Both the position numbers and the translations under genes were made by a program. Below the pieces are notes generated by a model. That model did not search any database. It was not told the DNA's origin and saw only the letters and a list, made by a program, of their open reading frames with translations. DNA of 64,000 bases, taken from Paracoccaceae bacterium (GTDB lineage: Bacteria; Pseudomonadota; Alphaproteobacteria; Rhodobacterales; Rhodobacteraceae). Of this stretch, positions 45,301 to 53,949 are shown piece by piece (the first letter of the stretch is position 1; each line of letters opens with the position of its first letter). The stretch is taken from NCBI GenBank assembly GCA_014872875.1, contig WKFI01000004.1, forward strand, positions 33,767 to 97,766, written 5' to 3'.

Positions 45301-46954
45301 CGAAGCCGGCCACGACCCGGACAAGTTCACCGTAACCCTGATGCTGCACACCTATCTTGCCGACACGCGGGAGGAGGCGCGCGACACCGCTCGCGAGCCG
45401 ATGAAGGATTACCTGCGCGCCGCAGCCGGTCTGATCAAGCAATATGCCTGGGCCTTCCCTGCCTTCAAGAAACCCAAAGGCGTGACCAACCCGTTCGAAA
45501 TGGATCTGGGTATCCTCTCCGAGGACGAACTTGAGGCGATCCTGGACTTTGCTTTTGAACGGTATTTCGAGGAGTCCGGCTTGTTCGGCACCGTGGAGGA
45601 CGGCGTCCGACGGGTCGAAGATCTCAAACGGATTGGTGTGGACGAGATTGCCTGCCTGATTGATTATGGCATCGAACCCGGTGTCGTGCTGGAAGGGCTG
45701 AAACCCCTGGCCGAAGTGCTGCGTATTTCCAACGCACCAACCGAATTGGCACAAGATGACCATTCGCTGGCCGCACAGATCCTTCGCCATGATGTCAGCC
45801 ATATGCAATGCACCCCCTCAATGGCGCGGATGATTGCGGCCGACGATCAGGCCCGTCTGGCGCTGGGACATCTGAAACAAATACTGGTGGGTGGCGAAGC
45901 CTTGCCCGGTGATCTGGTCGAAGATCTGCATGCTTGTGGCAATGCAAGAATTCTGAACATGTACGGTCCGACCGAAACCACCATCTGGTCCACGATGCAC
46001 AGTGTGGGTGCCGCTCCGCGTGGCACGGTCAGTATCGGCAAGCCGATTGGAAACACGTCGGTTCATGTGCTGGATGAAAACGCCCTGCCAGTCCCCATCG
46101 GTGCCCCGGGCGAGCTGTGCATCGGCGGCGCGGGTGTAACGGCAGGATACTGGCAGCGACCCGATCTGACGGCAGATCGCTTTATCAGCGATCCTTTTGC
46201 CGGAGGCACGGCACGGCTCTATCGCACCGGCGATCTGGTGCGCTGGAGGGCAGATGGGGTGCTGGAATTCCTGGGCCGCACCGACCACCAGGTCAAGATC
46301 CGCGGTCACCGGATCGAGTTGGGTGAAATCGAGGCCGTTCTGGCCGATTACCCTGGTGTAACCGGGGCGGTCGCCCTTGCCCGTACCTCGTCCAATGGCG
46401 ATGAGCGGTTGATTGGCTATGTCACCGCCAATGCGCCGGTCGATGAGGCCGGATTGAAATCCCATCTGGCTACGCAACTGGCTGATATCATGGTACCTTC
46501 GGCCATTGTCACGCTGGATCGTTTTCCGCTGACACCCAACAAGAAAATCGACCGCAAGGCCCTGCCCGATCCGACACCAGCCCGGGTCGAGAGCTCGGTT
46601 TCTGCAGAACCTGTTGCTGGTACGGCGGCCCGGATCAGCACGGTCTGGAGCAAGATACTGGGCCTTAGCGAGGTGCGCGGAGAGGACAATTTCTTCACCC
46701 TTGGCGGGCATTCCCTGCTGGCTGTTCAGGCCCATCGCGAGCTCCGTGAAGGTCTGGGCGCGAGCCGCCTGTCGATAACCGACATTTTCCGCTTCCCGAC
46801 ACTGAATGGTTTGGCTGATCATATCGACGGGCTGACAGGGAGTGCCGTGGATGCGCCAGAGCCGTCACTGCCAGACGAGGGAACAGACAAGGCCCAAACC
46901 ATGTCCAAGCGCAAAGCCATGCGGGCCGGTCGGCGGAACAGATCTATCTCATGA
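42362..46954 (+). CDS. NRPS-like protein: formyltransferase-A(luciferase-like monooxygenase)-PCP
   Basis: A 1530-residue protein. Residues 1-295 are a methionyl-tRNA-formyltransferase-like domain with Asn89, His91 and Asp127 in the places of the catalytic triad. Residues 300-500 resemble the end of a condensation domain but lack an intact HHxxxDG. The adenylation domain begins near 535 (A3 'YTSGSTGTPKG' 682-692, A4 'FDISVLE' at 727). It is then interrupted at about 766-1125 by an FMN-dependent bacterial-luciferase-like monooxygenase of the MupA/Atu3671 type (TIGR04020), and resumes with A5 'NMYGPTETTIW' at 1199, A8 and A10 (Lys1395). The carrier protein has Ser1451 (LGGHSLL). No C or TE domain follows. 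It should activate an amino acid, oxidise it on the carrier and possibly formylate it. Confidence 0.93.
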   Translation: MTNLTTAVIGNESLLIGCSEILLERGHRIRAVVTDDAEIAAWATGKGLPVLTDAEDLAQAGAFDWLFSIANLKLLSDAVLALPTQGAINFHDGPLPRHAGLNAPVWALIDGDTEFGITWHILERGVDTGDVLEQRLFEITEGETAFSLNSKCYAAGLDSFAALMNQVETGQLARTPQDPTSRSYHARKDRPDAAGRLDFAKSTRQILSLINALDFGEYWNPLTCAKIELGGDVVLVGSGTQALGSGAPGTVLEGTGNSLTIATSDGAVQLSDLKSAYGQPFDLSDKVKVGDVLPVLSADQTRDLNDALQRSLPGEYRARQSLRDLHPLPAPLTLPTGQDGTLTRELILPGGLTPARIAAGTLIWALRSTGAAEGDIALTDAQMQSANSSGYVSDWTMLSVVRDEKVGDLIARLETGLPQARQDGGWPCDLVARDPGIQGFDQPGIALSLDADTPLPGSPLTLAVTGQTARLHADASLFDQQSLALLTARLELVLTQIADGAGDTAAHAMTILPEAERARVLRDWNRTDQAFSPDQTIQSAFEAQVDRSPDATALIFEGAELSYAALNARANAAATKLRELGVKPGSHVGIYLNRSPELVIGALAILKAGGAYVPLDPAYPADRIAHYITDSDADVIVTSDDLAPSLPATKAKLLHLGAAPADASSANVNGQATGADLAYLIYTSGSTGTPKGVMVRHSNVANFFAAMDTAIPHQPGDTWLAVTSLSFDISVLELFWTLSRGFRVVVSSDESRLQLSGDALPVSDRGMDFNLFYWGNDDGPGPRKYELLLEGAKFADANGFNAVWTPERHFHAFGGPYPNPAVTGAAVAAVTQNLSVRAGSCVAPLHHPARVAEEWAVIDNLTNGRAALGIASGWQPDDFVLRPENTPPRNKPAMFETIETLRKLWRGEAVEFPRQDGSMHSVVTQPRPVSDELPLWVTTAGNPETWKEAGQIGANVLTHLLGQSIDEVAGKIRIYHEALREAGHDPDKFTVTLMLHTYLADTREEARDTAREPMKDYLRAAAGLIKQYAWAFPAFKKPKGVTNPFEMDLGILSEDELEAILDFAFERYFEESGLFGTVEDGVRRVEDLKRIGVDEIACLIDYGIEPGVVLEGLKPLAEVLRISNAPTELAQDDHSLAAQILRHDVSHMQCTPSMARMIAADDQARLALGHLKQILVGGEALPGDLVEDLHACGNARILNMYGPTETTIWSTMHSVGAAPRGTVSIGKPIGNTSVHVLDENALPVPIGAPGELCIGGAGVTAGYWQRPDLTADRFISDPFAGGTARLYRTGDLVRWRADGVLEFLGRTDHQVKIRGHRIELGEIEAVLADYPGVTGAVALARTSSNGDERLIGYVTANAPVDEAGLKSHLATQLADIMVPSAIVTLDRFPLTPNKKIDRKALPDPTPARVESSVSAEPVAGTAARISTVWSKILGLSEVRGEDNFFTLGGHSLLAVQAHRELREGLGASRLSITDIFRFPTLNGLADHIDGLTGSAVDAPEPSLPDEGTDKAQTMSKRKAMRAGRRNRSIS

Positions 46955-47634
46955 CCGAGTTTGAAGCCGTCAATGCGCGGCGGTTGGCCTTGGTGCGCCC
47001 GCTGTTTTCCGATGACCTGGCGGTACACGTCACCCATCCGGCGTTGAACTATCCGCCGCCCTTGCCTGAAGAAATGGCCGGGCTGTCCCCCCGCGCCGTA
47101 GAAAAACGCCGACGCGAGTTCAGCGCCGGACGACACGCGGTTCGGCTGTCACAGAAAAGCCTGGGCGAACCATCCCTGCCGGTGCGCGTCGGCCCAGACC
47201 GGGCACCGATCTGGCCGGATGGGCTGGTGGGGGGCGTTTCACACACAAGAACCTGTGCCGTCGGCGTGGTTGGACGCAGCAGCAGTCACCGGGCCGTCAG
47301 CGTCGATGTCGAGGAAGATGTCCCCCTGAAGGCGCCTTTGCTTGAGGAAATTTGCCTAGACAGTGAAATCGACTGGCTCAACACCCAGGACGACCCGCTG
47401 AGGTTTGCCAAGTTGATCTTTTCGGCCAAAGAAGCCGCTTACAAGGCGCAGTTCCCGATCACCCGCACTGTCTACGGATTTTCCGGCATGGAAACGTACT
47501 GGGACCTTGAAAACGGCCGGTTTTCGGCTTTCTTCACGTCAGAGGTCGCTCCGTTTGCCAAGGGCGACAGGATAGACGGCAGGTTCGCAATCGGCGAAGG
47601 CATCATTGTAACCGCGGCCGAATTAAGGGGCTGA
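46951..47634 (+). CDS. 4'-phosphopantetheinyl transferase (Sfp/EntD-type)
   Basis: A 227-residue enzyme that installs the phosphopantetheine arm on carrier proteins. The signatures are 'VGGVSHTRTCAVGVVG' (93-108), the Mg-binding 'SVDVEE' with Asp119 and Glu121, and 'FSAKEAAYKAQFP' with Lys160/Glu161, in the EntD-like arrangement. The ATG overlaps the stop of the NRPS-like gene (ATGA). A dedicated transferase here strongly suggests that the PKS Ser1800 and NRPS Ser1451 sites are activated and the system is functional. Confidence 0.95.
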   Translation: MTEFEAVNARRLALVRPLFSDDLAVHVTHPALNYPPPLPEEMAGLSPRAVEKRRREFSAGRHAVRLSQKSLGEPSLPVRVGPDRAPIWPDGLVGGVSHTRTCAVGVVGRSSSHRAVSVDVEEDVPLKAPLLEEICLDSEIDWLNTQDDPLRFAKLIFSAKEAAYKAQFPITRTVYGFSGMETYWDLENGRFSAFFTSEVAPFAKGDRIDGRFAIGEGIIVTAAELRG

Positions 47635-47638
47635 CAGA

Positions 47639-48580
47639 GTGTTCAAACCAGTTCTGATTTTGGGGCTTTTGGGGCTGGCGGCGTTGGCCTGGTGGTATTT
47701 CGGCACATCGCGCAAACTGCCCGCCGATACCGTCGCAGCAGCTTATGCCACGCCCTTGACGGCTCCCTCAGCGACACTGAGCGTGTATCACCTTGGTCAT
47801 TCGCTGGTTGGGCGGGACATGCCTGCCATGTTGGAGCAGTTGGCCGGGTCGGGCCACTCGCATCACAGCCAGCTGGGTTGGGGTACGTCCCTGCGCGAGC
47901 ATTGGGAACCTGATGTTGCAATCAACGGGTTTGACGCGGAAAACGCCCATTCCCGGTTCAAACCAGCCCGTGACGCCTTGGCCACCGGCAGTTACGACGC
48001 CGTGGTGCTGACCGAAATGGTCGAAATCAAGGACGCGATCAAGTATCACGACAGCAGCAAATATCTAAAAATATGGGCTGATTTTGTACGTCAGGCAAAT
48101 CCTGAGGCGCGGATTTATTTGTATGAGAGCTGGCATAACCTGGATGACCCTGAAGGCTGGTTGGTTCGATTGGATCGGGATCTGGACACATATTGGATTG
48201 GCAAAGTTCTGGCAGATGATTTGAAAGCCCACCCCGAGAACCCCGTTCGCGTCATCCCGGGGGGACAGGTCATGGCCCGACTGGCTCGAACGCTTTTGGA
48301 CAGCGGCGGTGTCGCCGGTTTGAAACAGATCGAGGATCTGTTTGCCAAACACCCGGATGGCACGCAGGACACCATTCACCTGAACGATCAGGGAGCCTAT
48401 CTGATCGCACTGACCCATTATGCCGTTCTCTATCATCTCGACCCAAAGGGCCTGCCACACACTCTGCTACGCGCCGACGGAACTCCGGCGCAGGCGCCGA
48501 CACAGGAAGCCGCAGAGCTGATGCAGAAAACAGTGTGGGAGGTTGTGACCTCGATGCCGTGTACGGGAGTGGCGCAATGA
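47639..48580 (+). CDS. Membrane-anchored SGNH-hydrolase-like protein
   Basis: A 313-residue protein starting at GTG 47639 behind an AGGGG site, with one N-terminal hydrophobic anchor (residues 3-22) and an exported domain. 'VYHLGHSLVGRDMPAMLEQL' places Ser55 in block I of an SGNH/GDSL-like fold, and 'DTIHLNDQGAYL' supplies the Asp244-x-x-His247 pair of block V, so it may act as an esterase or acyltransferase in the periplasm. Block I is not canonical GDSL and the family assignment is tentative. It overlaps the following gene as ATGA, linking it to polysaccharide modification. Confidence 0.65.
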   Translation: MFKPVLILGLLGLAALAWWYFGTSRKLPADTVAAAYATPLTAPSATLSVYHLGHSLVGRDMPAMLEQLAGSGHSHHSQLGWGTSLREHWEPDVAINGFDAENAHSRFKPARDALATGSYDAVVLTEMVEIKDAIKYHDSSKYLKIWADFVRQANPEARIYLYESWHNLDDPEGWLVRLDRDLDTYWIGKVLADDLKAHPENPVRVIPGGQVMARLARTLLDSGGVAGLKQIEDLFAKHPDGTQDTIHLNDQGAYLIALTHYAVLYHLDPKGLPHTLLRADGTPAQAPTQEAAELMQKTVWEVVTSMPCTGVAQ

Positions 48581-50280
48581 ACTGGCTCAAAGCATTGGCC
48601 GTGGCTTTATCTGTTGCGCTTGCAGGAACCGCACAGGCACAGAACCTTGCCGAGGCAAACCCGCATCCTGTCGGGGTCAACCTGTCCGGGATCACCGATT
48701 GGAGTACCCAGCAGCCGTTCATAGACGTGTTCAAGACCGCCAGGTCCTGGATCGGGCATCTGCCGCGGCAATGGGGTGGTGCCTCTCACGAGGATCTGGC
48801 CTCAGCCGGTTATCTGGACGATGACGGCTGGCCCACTGCAAAGCCACCAGAACTGGGCTCCATCGGGACGGTGATCCTCAACGACCTGCCAGAGGAAGCG
48901 ATGGATCTGGCCGGGCGTTATCGCCTTCGGTTCGATGGCAACGGCATTGTTGAAGTCGCAGGGCGCGGCACCAACGTGCGGTACGGCAAGGGCGAGGTCA
49001 CGTTTGACTTCACCCCCGGCCCCGGCGCCGTCGATATCCGCATCCAGCGCACAGACCGGGCCCGGACCGGGGATTATGTTCGAAATATAACGGTCGTGAA
49101 ACTGGACAATGTGCAAGCCTATGAAGCCGGGGAGATTTTCAATCCACTCTGGCTGGACCGTATGTCGGGCTTTGCGTCCATCCGGCACGTGAATTGGATG
49201 CGGGCCAACGGTTCGACGCACCGTACATGGGAAGACCGTTCGCGCCCGGATGACTACACCTGGTCGCGGGGCGGCGCCCCTTTGGAGATCCTTCTGGCGC
49301 TTTCCAACAAGCTGAATGCAGACCCTTGGTTCACCCTACCGCACGGGGCCGATGACGATTATGTCACCCGTTTTGCCGAAGCGGTAAAAGCCGGGCTGGA
49401 ACCCGGGCTCAAAGCCTATGTCGAATACTCCAACGAGGTTTGGAACTGGCAATTCCAGCAGGCGCATTACGCCAATGAACAGGCACAGGAGCGCTGGGGC
49501 ACCAGTGACAACTGGATGCAATATTATGCTGCCCGTTCCATCGAGGTTGCAAAAATCTGGGACGCTGTGTTTGCGGACGAGGCAGACCAGCGTCTGGTTC
49601 AGGTGATCTCTTCTCAGACCGGGTGGCTGGGATTGGAAGAACAGGTGTTCGACGCGCCGCTGTGGCGAGGCGAGGAACCAGGCAGGCCCAGCCCATCCAG
49701 CCATTTCGACGCCTACGCGATCACCGGCTATTTTGGCCGCGGCCTTGGGACGGAACATTTTGCCGAGATGGTGCGGGGCTGGTTGCAGCAAAGCCTGACT
49801 GACGCACAGAGCGCAGCGGATGCACAGGGGCTGACAGGTGAGGCCCGCGAGACTTTTGTCGCGGCTCACAAGTACGACACCGCCAACGGTCTGGCCTGGG
49901 AGGAGCTGCTGGACGGGATGATCAGCGGAGATAATGATGACACGATCGAGAGCTTTCTGAACAAGTACCTAAGCTATCACATGACCGTGGCCCAGGCGCA
50001 GGGATTGGACCTGATCGCATATGAGGGCGGCACCCATCTGGCTGGCGTCGGTCCCATCGTCGATGATGAAGAACTGACCGCGTTCTTCATCCAGTTCAAC
50101 TACACCCCCGAGATGGCACTGCTCTACGAAGAGCTGCTGGCCGGATGGTTCGCCTCGGGTGCCGGACTGTTTATGGCCTACAGCGATGTGCGCAACCCGA
50201 CCCGCTGGGGCAGCTGGGGCGCCTTGCGATACCTGAGCGACGACAACCCGCGCTGGGATGCGCTGGAGGCGGCCAAGTGA
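48577..50280 (+). CDS. Secreted clan-A glycosidase-like protein
   Basis: A 567-residue protein with a signal peptide (MNWLKALAVALSVALAGTAQAQ). The mature part begins 'PVGVNLSGITDWSTQQPFIDVFKTARSWIG' and contains 'VEYSNEVWNWQF' and 'LIAYEGGTHLAG'. Glu287 after Asn and Glu483 fit the acid/base and nucleophile positions of clan GH-A TIM-barrel glycosidases; similar proteins have been labelled 'cellulose-binding'. It is encoded between the SGNH-like gene and a glycosyltransferase with overlaps on both sides (ATGA and GTGA), so it probably trims or edits the exported polymer. Enzyme activity is inferred from motifs only. Confidence 0.72.
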   Translation: MNWLKALAVALSVALAGTAQAQNLAEANPHPVGVNLSGITDWSTQQPFIDVFKTARSWIGHLPRQWGGASHEDLASAGYLDDDGWPTAKPPELGSIGTVILNDLPEEAMDLAGRYRLRFDGNGIVEVAGRGTNVRYGKGEVTFDFTPGPGAVDIRIQRTDRARTGDYVRNITVVKLDNVQAYEAGEIFNPLWLDRMSGFASIRHVNWMRANGSTHRTWEDRSRPDDYTWSRGGAPLEILLALSNKLNADPWFTLPHGADDDYVTRFAEAVKAGLEPGLKAYVEYSNEVWNWQFQQAHYANEQAQERWGTSDNWMQYYAARSIEVAKIWDAVFADEADQRLVQVISSQTGWLGLEEQVFDAPLWRGEEPGRPSPSSHFDAYAITGYFGRGLGTEHFAEMVRGWLQQSLTDAQSAADAQGLTGEARETFVAAHKYDTANGLAWEELLDGMISGDNDDTIESFLNKYLSYHMTVAQAQGLDLIAYEGGTHLAGVGPIVDDEELTAFFIQFNYTPEMALLYEELLAGWFASGAGLFMAYSDVRNPTRWGSWGALRYLSDDNPRWDALEAAK

Positions 50281-51119
50281 GCCTGTTGTCGGTGTTGATC
50301 CCAGCCCATGACGAAGCCCGGTATATCGACGCTTGTTTGGCAGCTGTGCTGGCCTCGGAAGAACTGCCAACGAAAACCACGTGCGAAGTTCTGGTGTTGG
50401 CAAATGGCTGTCACGATGACACAGCAGCACGTGCTCGGCAGTGGCAACAGACCGCTTCGGAACGCGGTTGGACCCTGCAGGTCGTCGAAATCCAACAAGG
50501 CGGCAAACTGAATGCCCTGAACGTGGGGGACGGGATCGCCAAGGGAGATCTCTGTGCTTATCTGGACGCCGATGTGGTACTGAATCCAGAGGTTTTAAGC
50601 GCAACCTGTACTGCGCTTGCGACCACTTCTCCCCGCTATGCAGGCGGGACGCCTCAGGTCACGCCCGCGCAAAGTGCTGTCACCCGGGCGTATGCGCGGC
50701 TCTGGCAACAGTTGCCATTTGTCACGGCCACGGTTCCGGGTTTCGGCTTCTTTGCAATGAACCGTGCCGGACGAAGGCGCTGGCAGGACTGGCCAGACAT
50801 CATCTCGGACGACATGTTTGCCAGGCTACAATTCACTCCAGAAGAACGGGTGAAGCTGCCCCAAACATATAGCTGGCCGATGGTCGAAGGATTCCGTCAA
50901 TTGGTTCGGGTGCGCAGACGCCAGAATGCCGGAGTGACCCAGATCGAGGAACGTTTTCCGCAGCTGTTGGCCAATGAGGACAAGCCCCAACTCACTTTTG
51001 GCAAGCTTGCTCGACTGGCTTTACGCGACCCCGTGGGCTTTGTGGTCTATTCGGCCGTGGCATTGGCTGTGAAAACACCGCTGTATTCAGATCGCGACCC
51101 TTGGGCGCGGGGGCGTTAA
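50277..51119 (+). CDS. Family 2 glycosyltransferase
   Basis: A 280-residue GT2 protein. 'LLSVLIPAHDEARYIDACLAAVL', 'VLVLANGCHDDTAARARQW', 'GKLNALNVGD' and the DxD 'AYLDADVVLNPEVL' are clear; 'ISDDMFARLQF' supplies the acceptor-side acidic pair. The start is GTG 50277, overlapping the previous stop as GTGA; the frame is open upstream but that part lies in the glycosidase-like gene. Last gene of the plus-strand operon; its stop overlaps by 4 bp the stop of the convergent GT4 gene. Confidence 0.88.
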   Translation: MSLLSVLIPAHDEARYIDACLAAVLASEELPTKTTCEVLVLANGCHDDTAARARQWQQTASERGWTLQVVEIQQGGKLNALNVGDGIAKGDLCAYLDADVVLNPEVLSATCTALATTSPRYAGGTPQVTPAQSAVTRAYARLWQQLPFVTATVPGFGFFAMNRAGRRRWQDWPDIISDDMFARLQFTPEERVKLPQTYSWPMVEGFRQLVRVRRRQNAGVTQIEERFPQLLANEDKPQLTFGKLARLALRDPVGFVVYSAVALAVKTPLYSDRDPWARGR

Positions 51120-52351
51120 GGATCAGCCACTCCCGAAGTTGCGAATAACCGGGCCAGCTTCCGGGCTTCCTTGGCAGTATCGTGCCGCTCCAAAACCCGA
51201 ACACGCCCCGCCTGCCCCATCTGCTGCAATCTGTCAGCCGGCGTTGCAGCCAACTCCGCCATCGCGTCAGCCAAGGCCCCGGCATCGCCTGCCGGAACCA
51301 GCCAACCGGTTTCCCCCTGTTTTACCAGCTCGGGCGTACCAGCGATATAGGTCGCAATGACCGGGCGGGCGGCGGCCATTGCCTCCATCACGACCATCGG
51401 CAGTCCTTCGGCAAAGCTGGGCATGACCAGCCCGTTTGCACGGTTCAATTGCTCCAGCACCTGCGCCTCGGTCAACCACCCCGTCAACGTGATCCGATCC
51501 TGCAACCCGGCCTCTTGGATCGCGCGCTCCAGATCCGGGCGCATCTCTCCATCCCCGATCAGCGACAGGTGCAGGTCGGGATGGCTATCTCTCAACTGCG
51601 TCATGGCCTGAACCAGCACCATCTGCCCCTTCTGTTCGACAAAACGGCCGATAGACACCAGATGGCACGGGCTTTTCGGAATAGGCAAAGGATGCGCGAA
51701 TTTCTCAGGCTCGATCCCGCAATGAACCACATGCAGCTTGGGCCAGCTTTCGAAACTAGCCCACCGGCACAACTGCGACCTTCCGAACTGGCTGACGCCG
51801 ACCGCAAAGGCCGCGCGATCCAGCTTCATCCCCAAAGACAGTGCGCCGGGCGCATCGAACTCTTCCGGCCCATGAGTGGTAAAACTGTAGCTTGGCCCGC
51901 CCAGAGCATGGGCTAGTATCGCCACGCTGGTGGAGTTGGTTCCGAAATGCGCGTGGCAATGGTCGATCTGCAAGTCCCGACAGCGGTTGGCGACATATGC
52001 GGCCTCGGCCAAATAGATCAGGTGACGCAAAACCCCGCCGCGTGCACCGCGCGACAGTTGGATGGCCAGACCAAATCCGCGCAGGAAACCAGCCGGAGAC
52101 TTTACGATCCAGGTCAACAAGGCCACCAACAACCCAAGCGCTCCCGCCGCAAGAACATACTCCGTCCGGTCCGCCTCGGCCCGGTCCTGCGGGTCCGGCA
52201 AGTCCCCGTCAGCCGACCGCATCGCCATGCGATGCACGCTCAGCCCCTGTGCTTCCAGCGCTCGGATTTCGCGCCGAATGAAACTGTGAGAGGGCTGCGG
52301 ATAGGTGTTGAGAATGTAAGCGATTTTCAAAGGCGGGCACCGGTCAGTCAT
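51116..52351 (-). CDS. Family 4 glycosyltransferase
   Basis: A 411-residue GT-B enzyme. 'KIAYILNTYPQPSHSFIRREIRALEAQG' at the N-terminus is typical of colanic-acid-type GT4 proteins; the C-terminal nucleotide-sugar domain has 'LVSIGRFVEQKGQMVLVQAM', 'LHLSLIGDGEMRPDLERAI' and the E-x7-E-like 'PSFAEGLPMVVMEAMAAARPVIAT'. ATG 52351 is used because the conserved domain starts there; the longer frame to 52468 lacks support. Divergent from the flippase gene, convergent with the GT2 gene. Confidence 0.9.
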   Translation of the reverse strand: MTDRCPPLKIAYILNTYPQPSHSFIRREIRALEAQGLSVHRMAMRSADGDLPDPQDRAEADRTEYVLAAGALGLLVALLTWIVKSPAGFLRGFGLAIQLSRGARGGVLRHLIYLAEAAYVANRCRDLQIDHCHAHFGTNSTSVAILAHALGGPSYSFTTHGPEEFDAPGALSLGMKLDRAAFAVGVSQFGRSQLCRWASFESWPKLHVVHCGIEPEKFAHPLPIPKSPCHLVSIGRFVEQKGQMVLVQAMTQLRDSHPDLHLSLIGDGEMRPDLERAIQEAGLQDRITLTGWLTEAQVLEQLNRANGLVMPSFAEGLPMVVMEAMAAARPVIATYIAGTPELVKQGETGWLVPAGDAGALADAMAELAATPADRLQQMGQAGRVRVLERHDTAKEARKLARLFATSGVADP

Positions 52352-52563
52352 TTGACGGCAGCCTAAACCGGCCAATTCGGCAGGCCAAGCCGGGAAGCAA
52401 TCTTTGACCGCTCGGCCCGTCAATACATGCAAAGACCCGAAATTGTTTCCCGGGGCGCCCGAATACACGCTCCAGCCCCCCTCAAACCGGCTGCACCCGG
52501 GCGCAGCAACCGATAGACTGACCGGCGAATCCCGCCAATACCCGCGGGAGGCAGGGAACAGGC

Positions 52564-53928
52564 ATGAACCGGGTCACGACAGCATTTCAGGGAAACAACC
52601 TGATGGCGCGCGTTTTGCGCAGCGCTTCGTGGTTGATGGTCGGCTATGGCGGCAGCCAGGCGTTGCGGCTCGTTGCCAACCTTGTGCTGACCCGGCTTCT
52701 ATTCCCCGAGGCCTTTGGCCTTTTGGCGCTCATTAACATCATCCTCATGGGGTTGGGGCAGTTTTCCGACACTGGTATCAACGCTGCCATCGCGCAAAGC
52801 AAACGGGGCGATGATCCCGAATTTCTGGACACGGCCTTCACAATCCAGGTCATTCGGGGGTTGATCCTGTGGTGCGCCACGATCCTGTTGGCCGGCCCGG
52901 TAGCGCAGTTCTATGGCGAGCCCGAGCTGCAGCGGTACCTGCCCATCGCAGGTTTGTCGCTGGCCGTTGCCGGACTTCTGCCGACACGGATAGAGACCGC
53001 CCACCGACATTTGTTGGTCGGGCGCGTCACGATCCTTGAATTTGCCAGTCAGATCATCGGTGTACTCAGCATGATCGCACTGGCGGCCTGGACCGGATCG
53101 GTATCGGCACTGGTGTTTGGCATCGTTATCCAGGCCGTAGCCCGCCTGTTGTTGATGCATTTTGGTCTGCCTGGGCACGCCAACCGGTTTCGCTGGGAAG
53201 CCAAAGCCGTGCGCGAACAGTTGAGCTTTGGCAAATGGATCTTCTTCAGCACTGCCTTCTGGTTTGTGACCAGCCAAGGGGACCGGCTGATATTGGGGAA
53301 ATTCGTCACGCTTGAAGTGCTGGGCCTTTACAATATCGGCTATTTCCTGGCCAGTTTCCCGATGCTTCTGGGCTATGCTATCAATCAGCGCCTATTGATC
53401 CCGGTCTACCGGGAAAAGCCTGCCAAAGAGTCACTGAACAACTGGCGAAAGCAACGTTGGCTCCGCGCAGGTCTGAGCGCGTCAATCCTGTCAATGCTGC
53501 TGGTCGTGGCCTTTGCCGGGCCGTGGCTGGTCGGTTTGCTCTACGATGATCGATATCTGCTGTCCGGTCCGCTGGTCACGCTGATTGCCCTGACCATGGT
53601 GCCGTCAGTGATCGGCCTCACCTATGATCCCGCGGCGTTGGCAGCCGGCGATAGCCGGACGTTCTTCATCTACACCGCGTCGCGCGCAACGGTGCAGACG
53701 CTCATGCTACTTGTCGGGTTGAGCTGGTTCGGGCTGATTGGCGGGATCGCAGCTGTGGGACTGTCAATGCTGGCGACCTACCCGGTCCTGATCTGGCTGG
53801 CAGTCAAACATGGGGTCTGGGATCCACTACATGATGCGATTTGCCTCGCGCTGGCTACCGGGTTGGGGCTTACCGCGCTTTGGCTACATCAGGATGTCAT
53901 TCGGAACATGCTTGCAAGCTTGGGGTAG
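52564..53928 (+). CDS. Wzx-like oligosaccharide flippase
   Basis: A 454-residue polytopic protein of the PST/MATE-like family that flips undecaprenyl-linked repeat units. 'VLRSASWLMVGYGGSQALRLVANLVLTRLLFPEAFGLLALI' at the N-terminus is the family opening, and about 12-14 hydrophobic segments follow. ATG 52564 has an AGGCAGGG-type site. It supplies the export step for the polymer made by the surrounding glycosyltransferases; the intermediate 212 bp before it are the divergent promoter region with the GT4 gene. Confidence 0.9.
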   Translation: MNRVTTAFQGNNLMARVLRSASWLMVGYGGSQALRLVANLVLTRLLFPEAFGLLALINIILMGLGQFSDTGINAAIAQSKRGDDPEFLDTAFTIQVIRGLILWCATILLAGPVAQFYGEPELQRYLPIAGLSLAVAGLLPTRIETAHRHLLVGRVTILEFASQIIGVLSMIALAAWTGSVSALVFGIVIQAVARLLLMHFGLPGHANRFRWEAKAVREQLSFGKWIFFSTAFWFVTSQGDRLILGKFVTLEVLGLYNIGYFLASFPMLLGYAINQRLLIPVYREKPAKESLNNWRKQRWLRAGLSASILSMLLVVAFAGPWLVGLLYDDRYLLSGPLVTLIALTMVPSVIGLTYDPAALAAGDSRTFFIYTASRATVQTLMLLVGLSWFGLIGGIAAVGLSMLATYPVLIWLAVKHGVWDPLHDAICLALATGLGLTALWLHQDVIRNMLASLG

Positions 53929-53949
53929 TGTACCCGACGCGGCCCCGGC

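Noticed and set aside
44057..45808. 583-residue open frame antisense to the NRPS-like gene
   Set aside because: It is the mirror of the conserved A/monooxygenase domains on the plus strand, has no domain match by eye and is a side effect of high GC.
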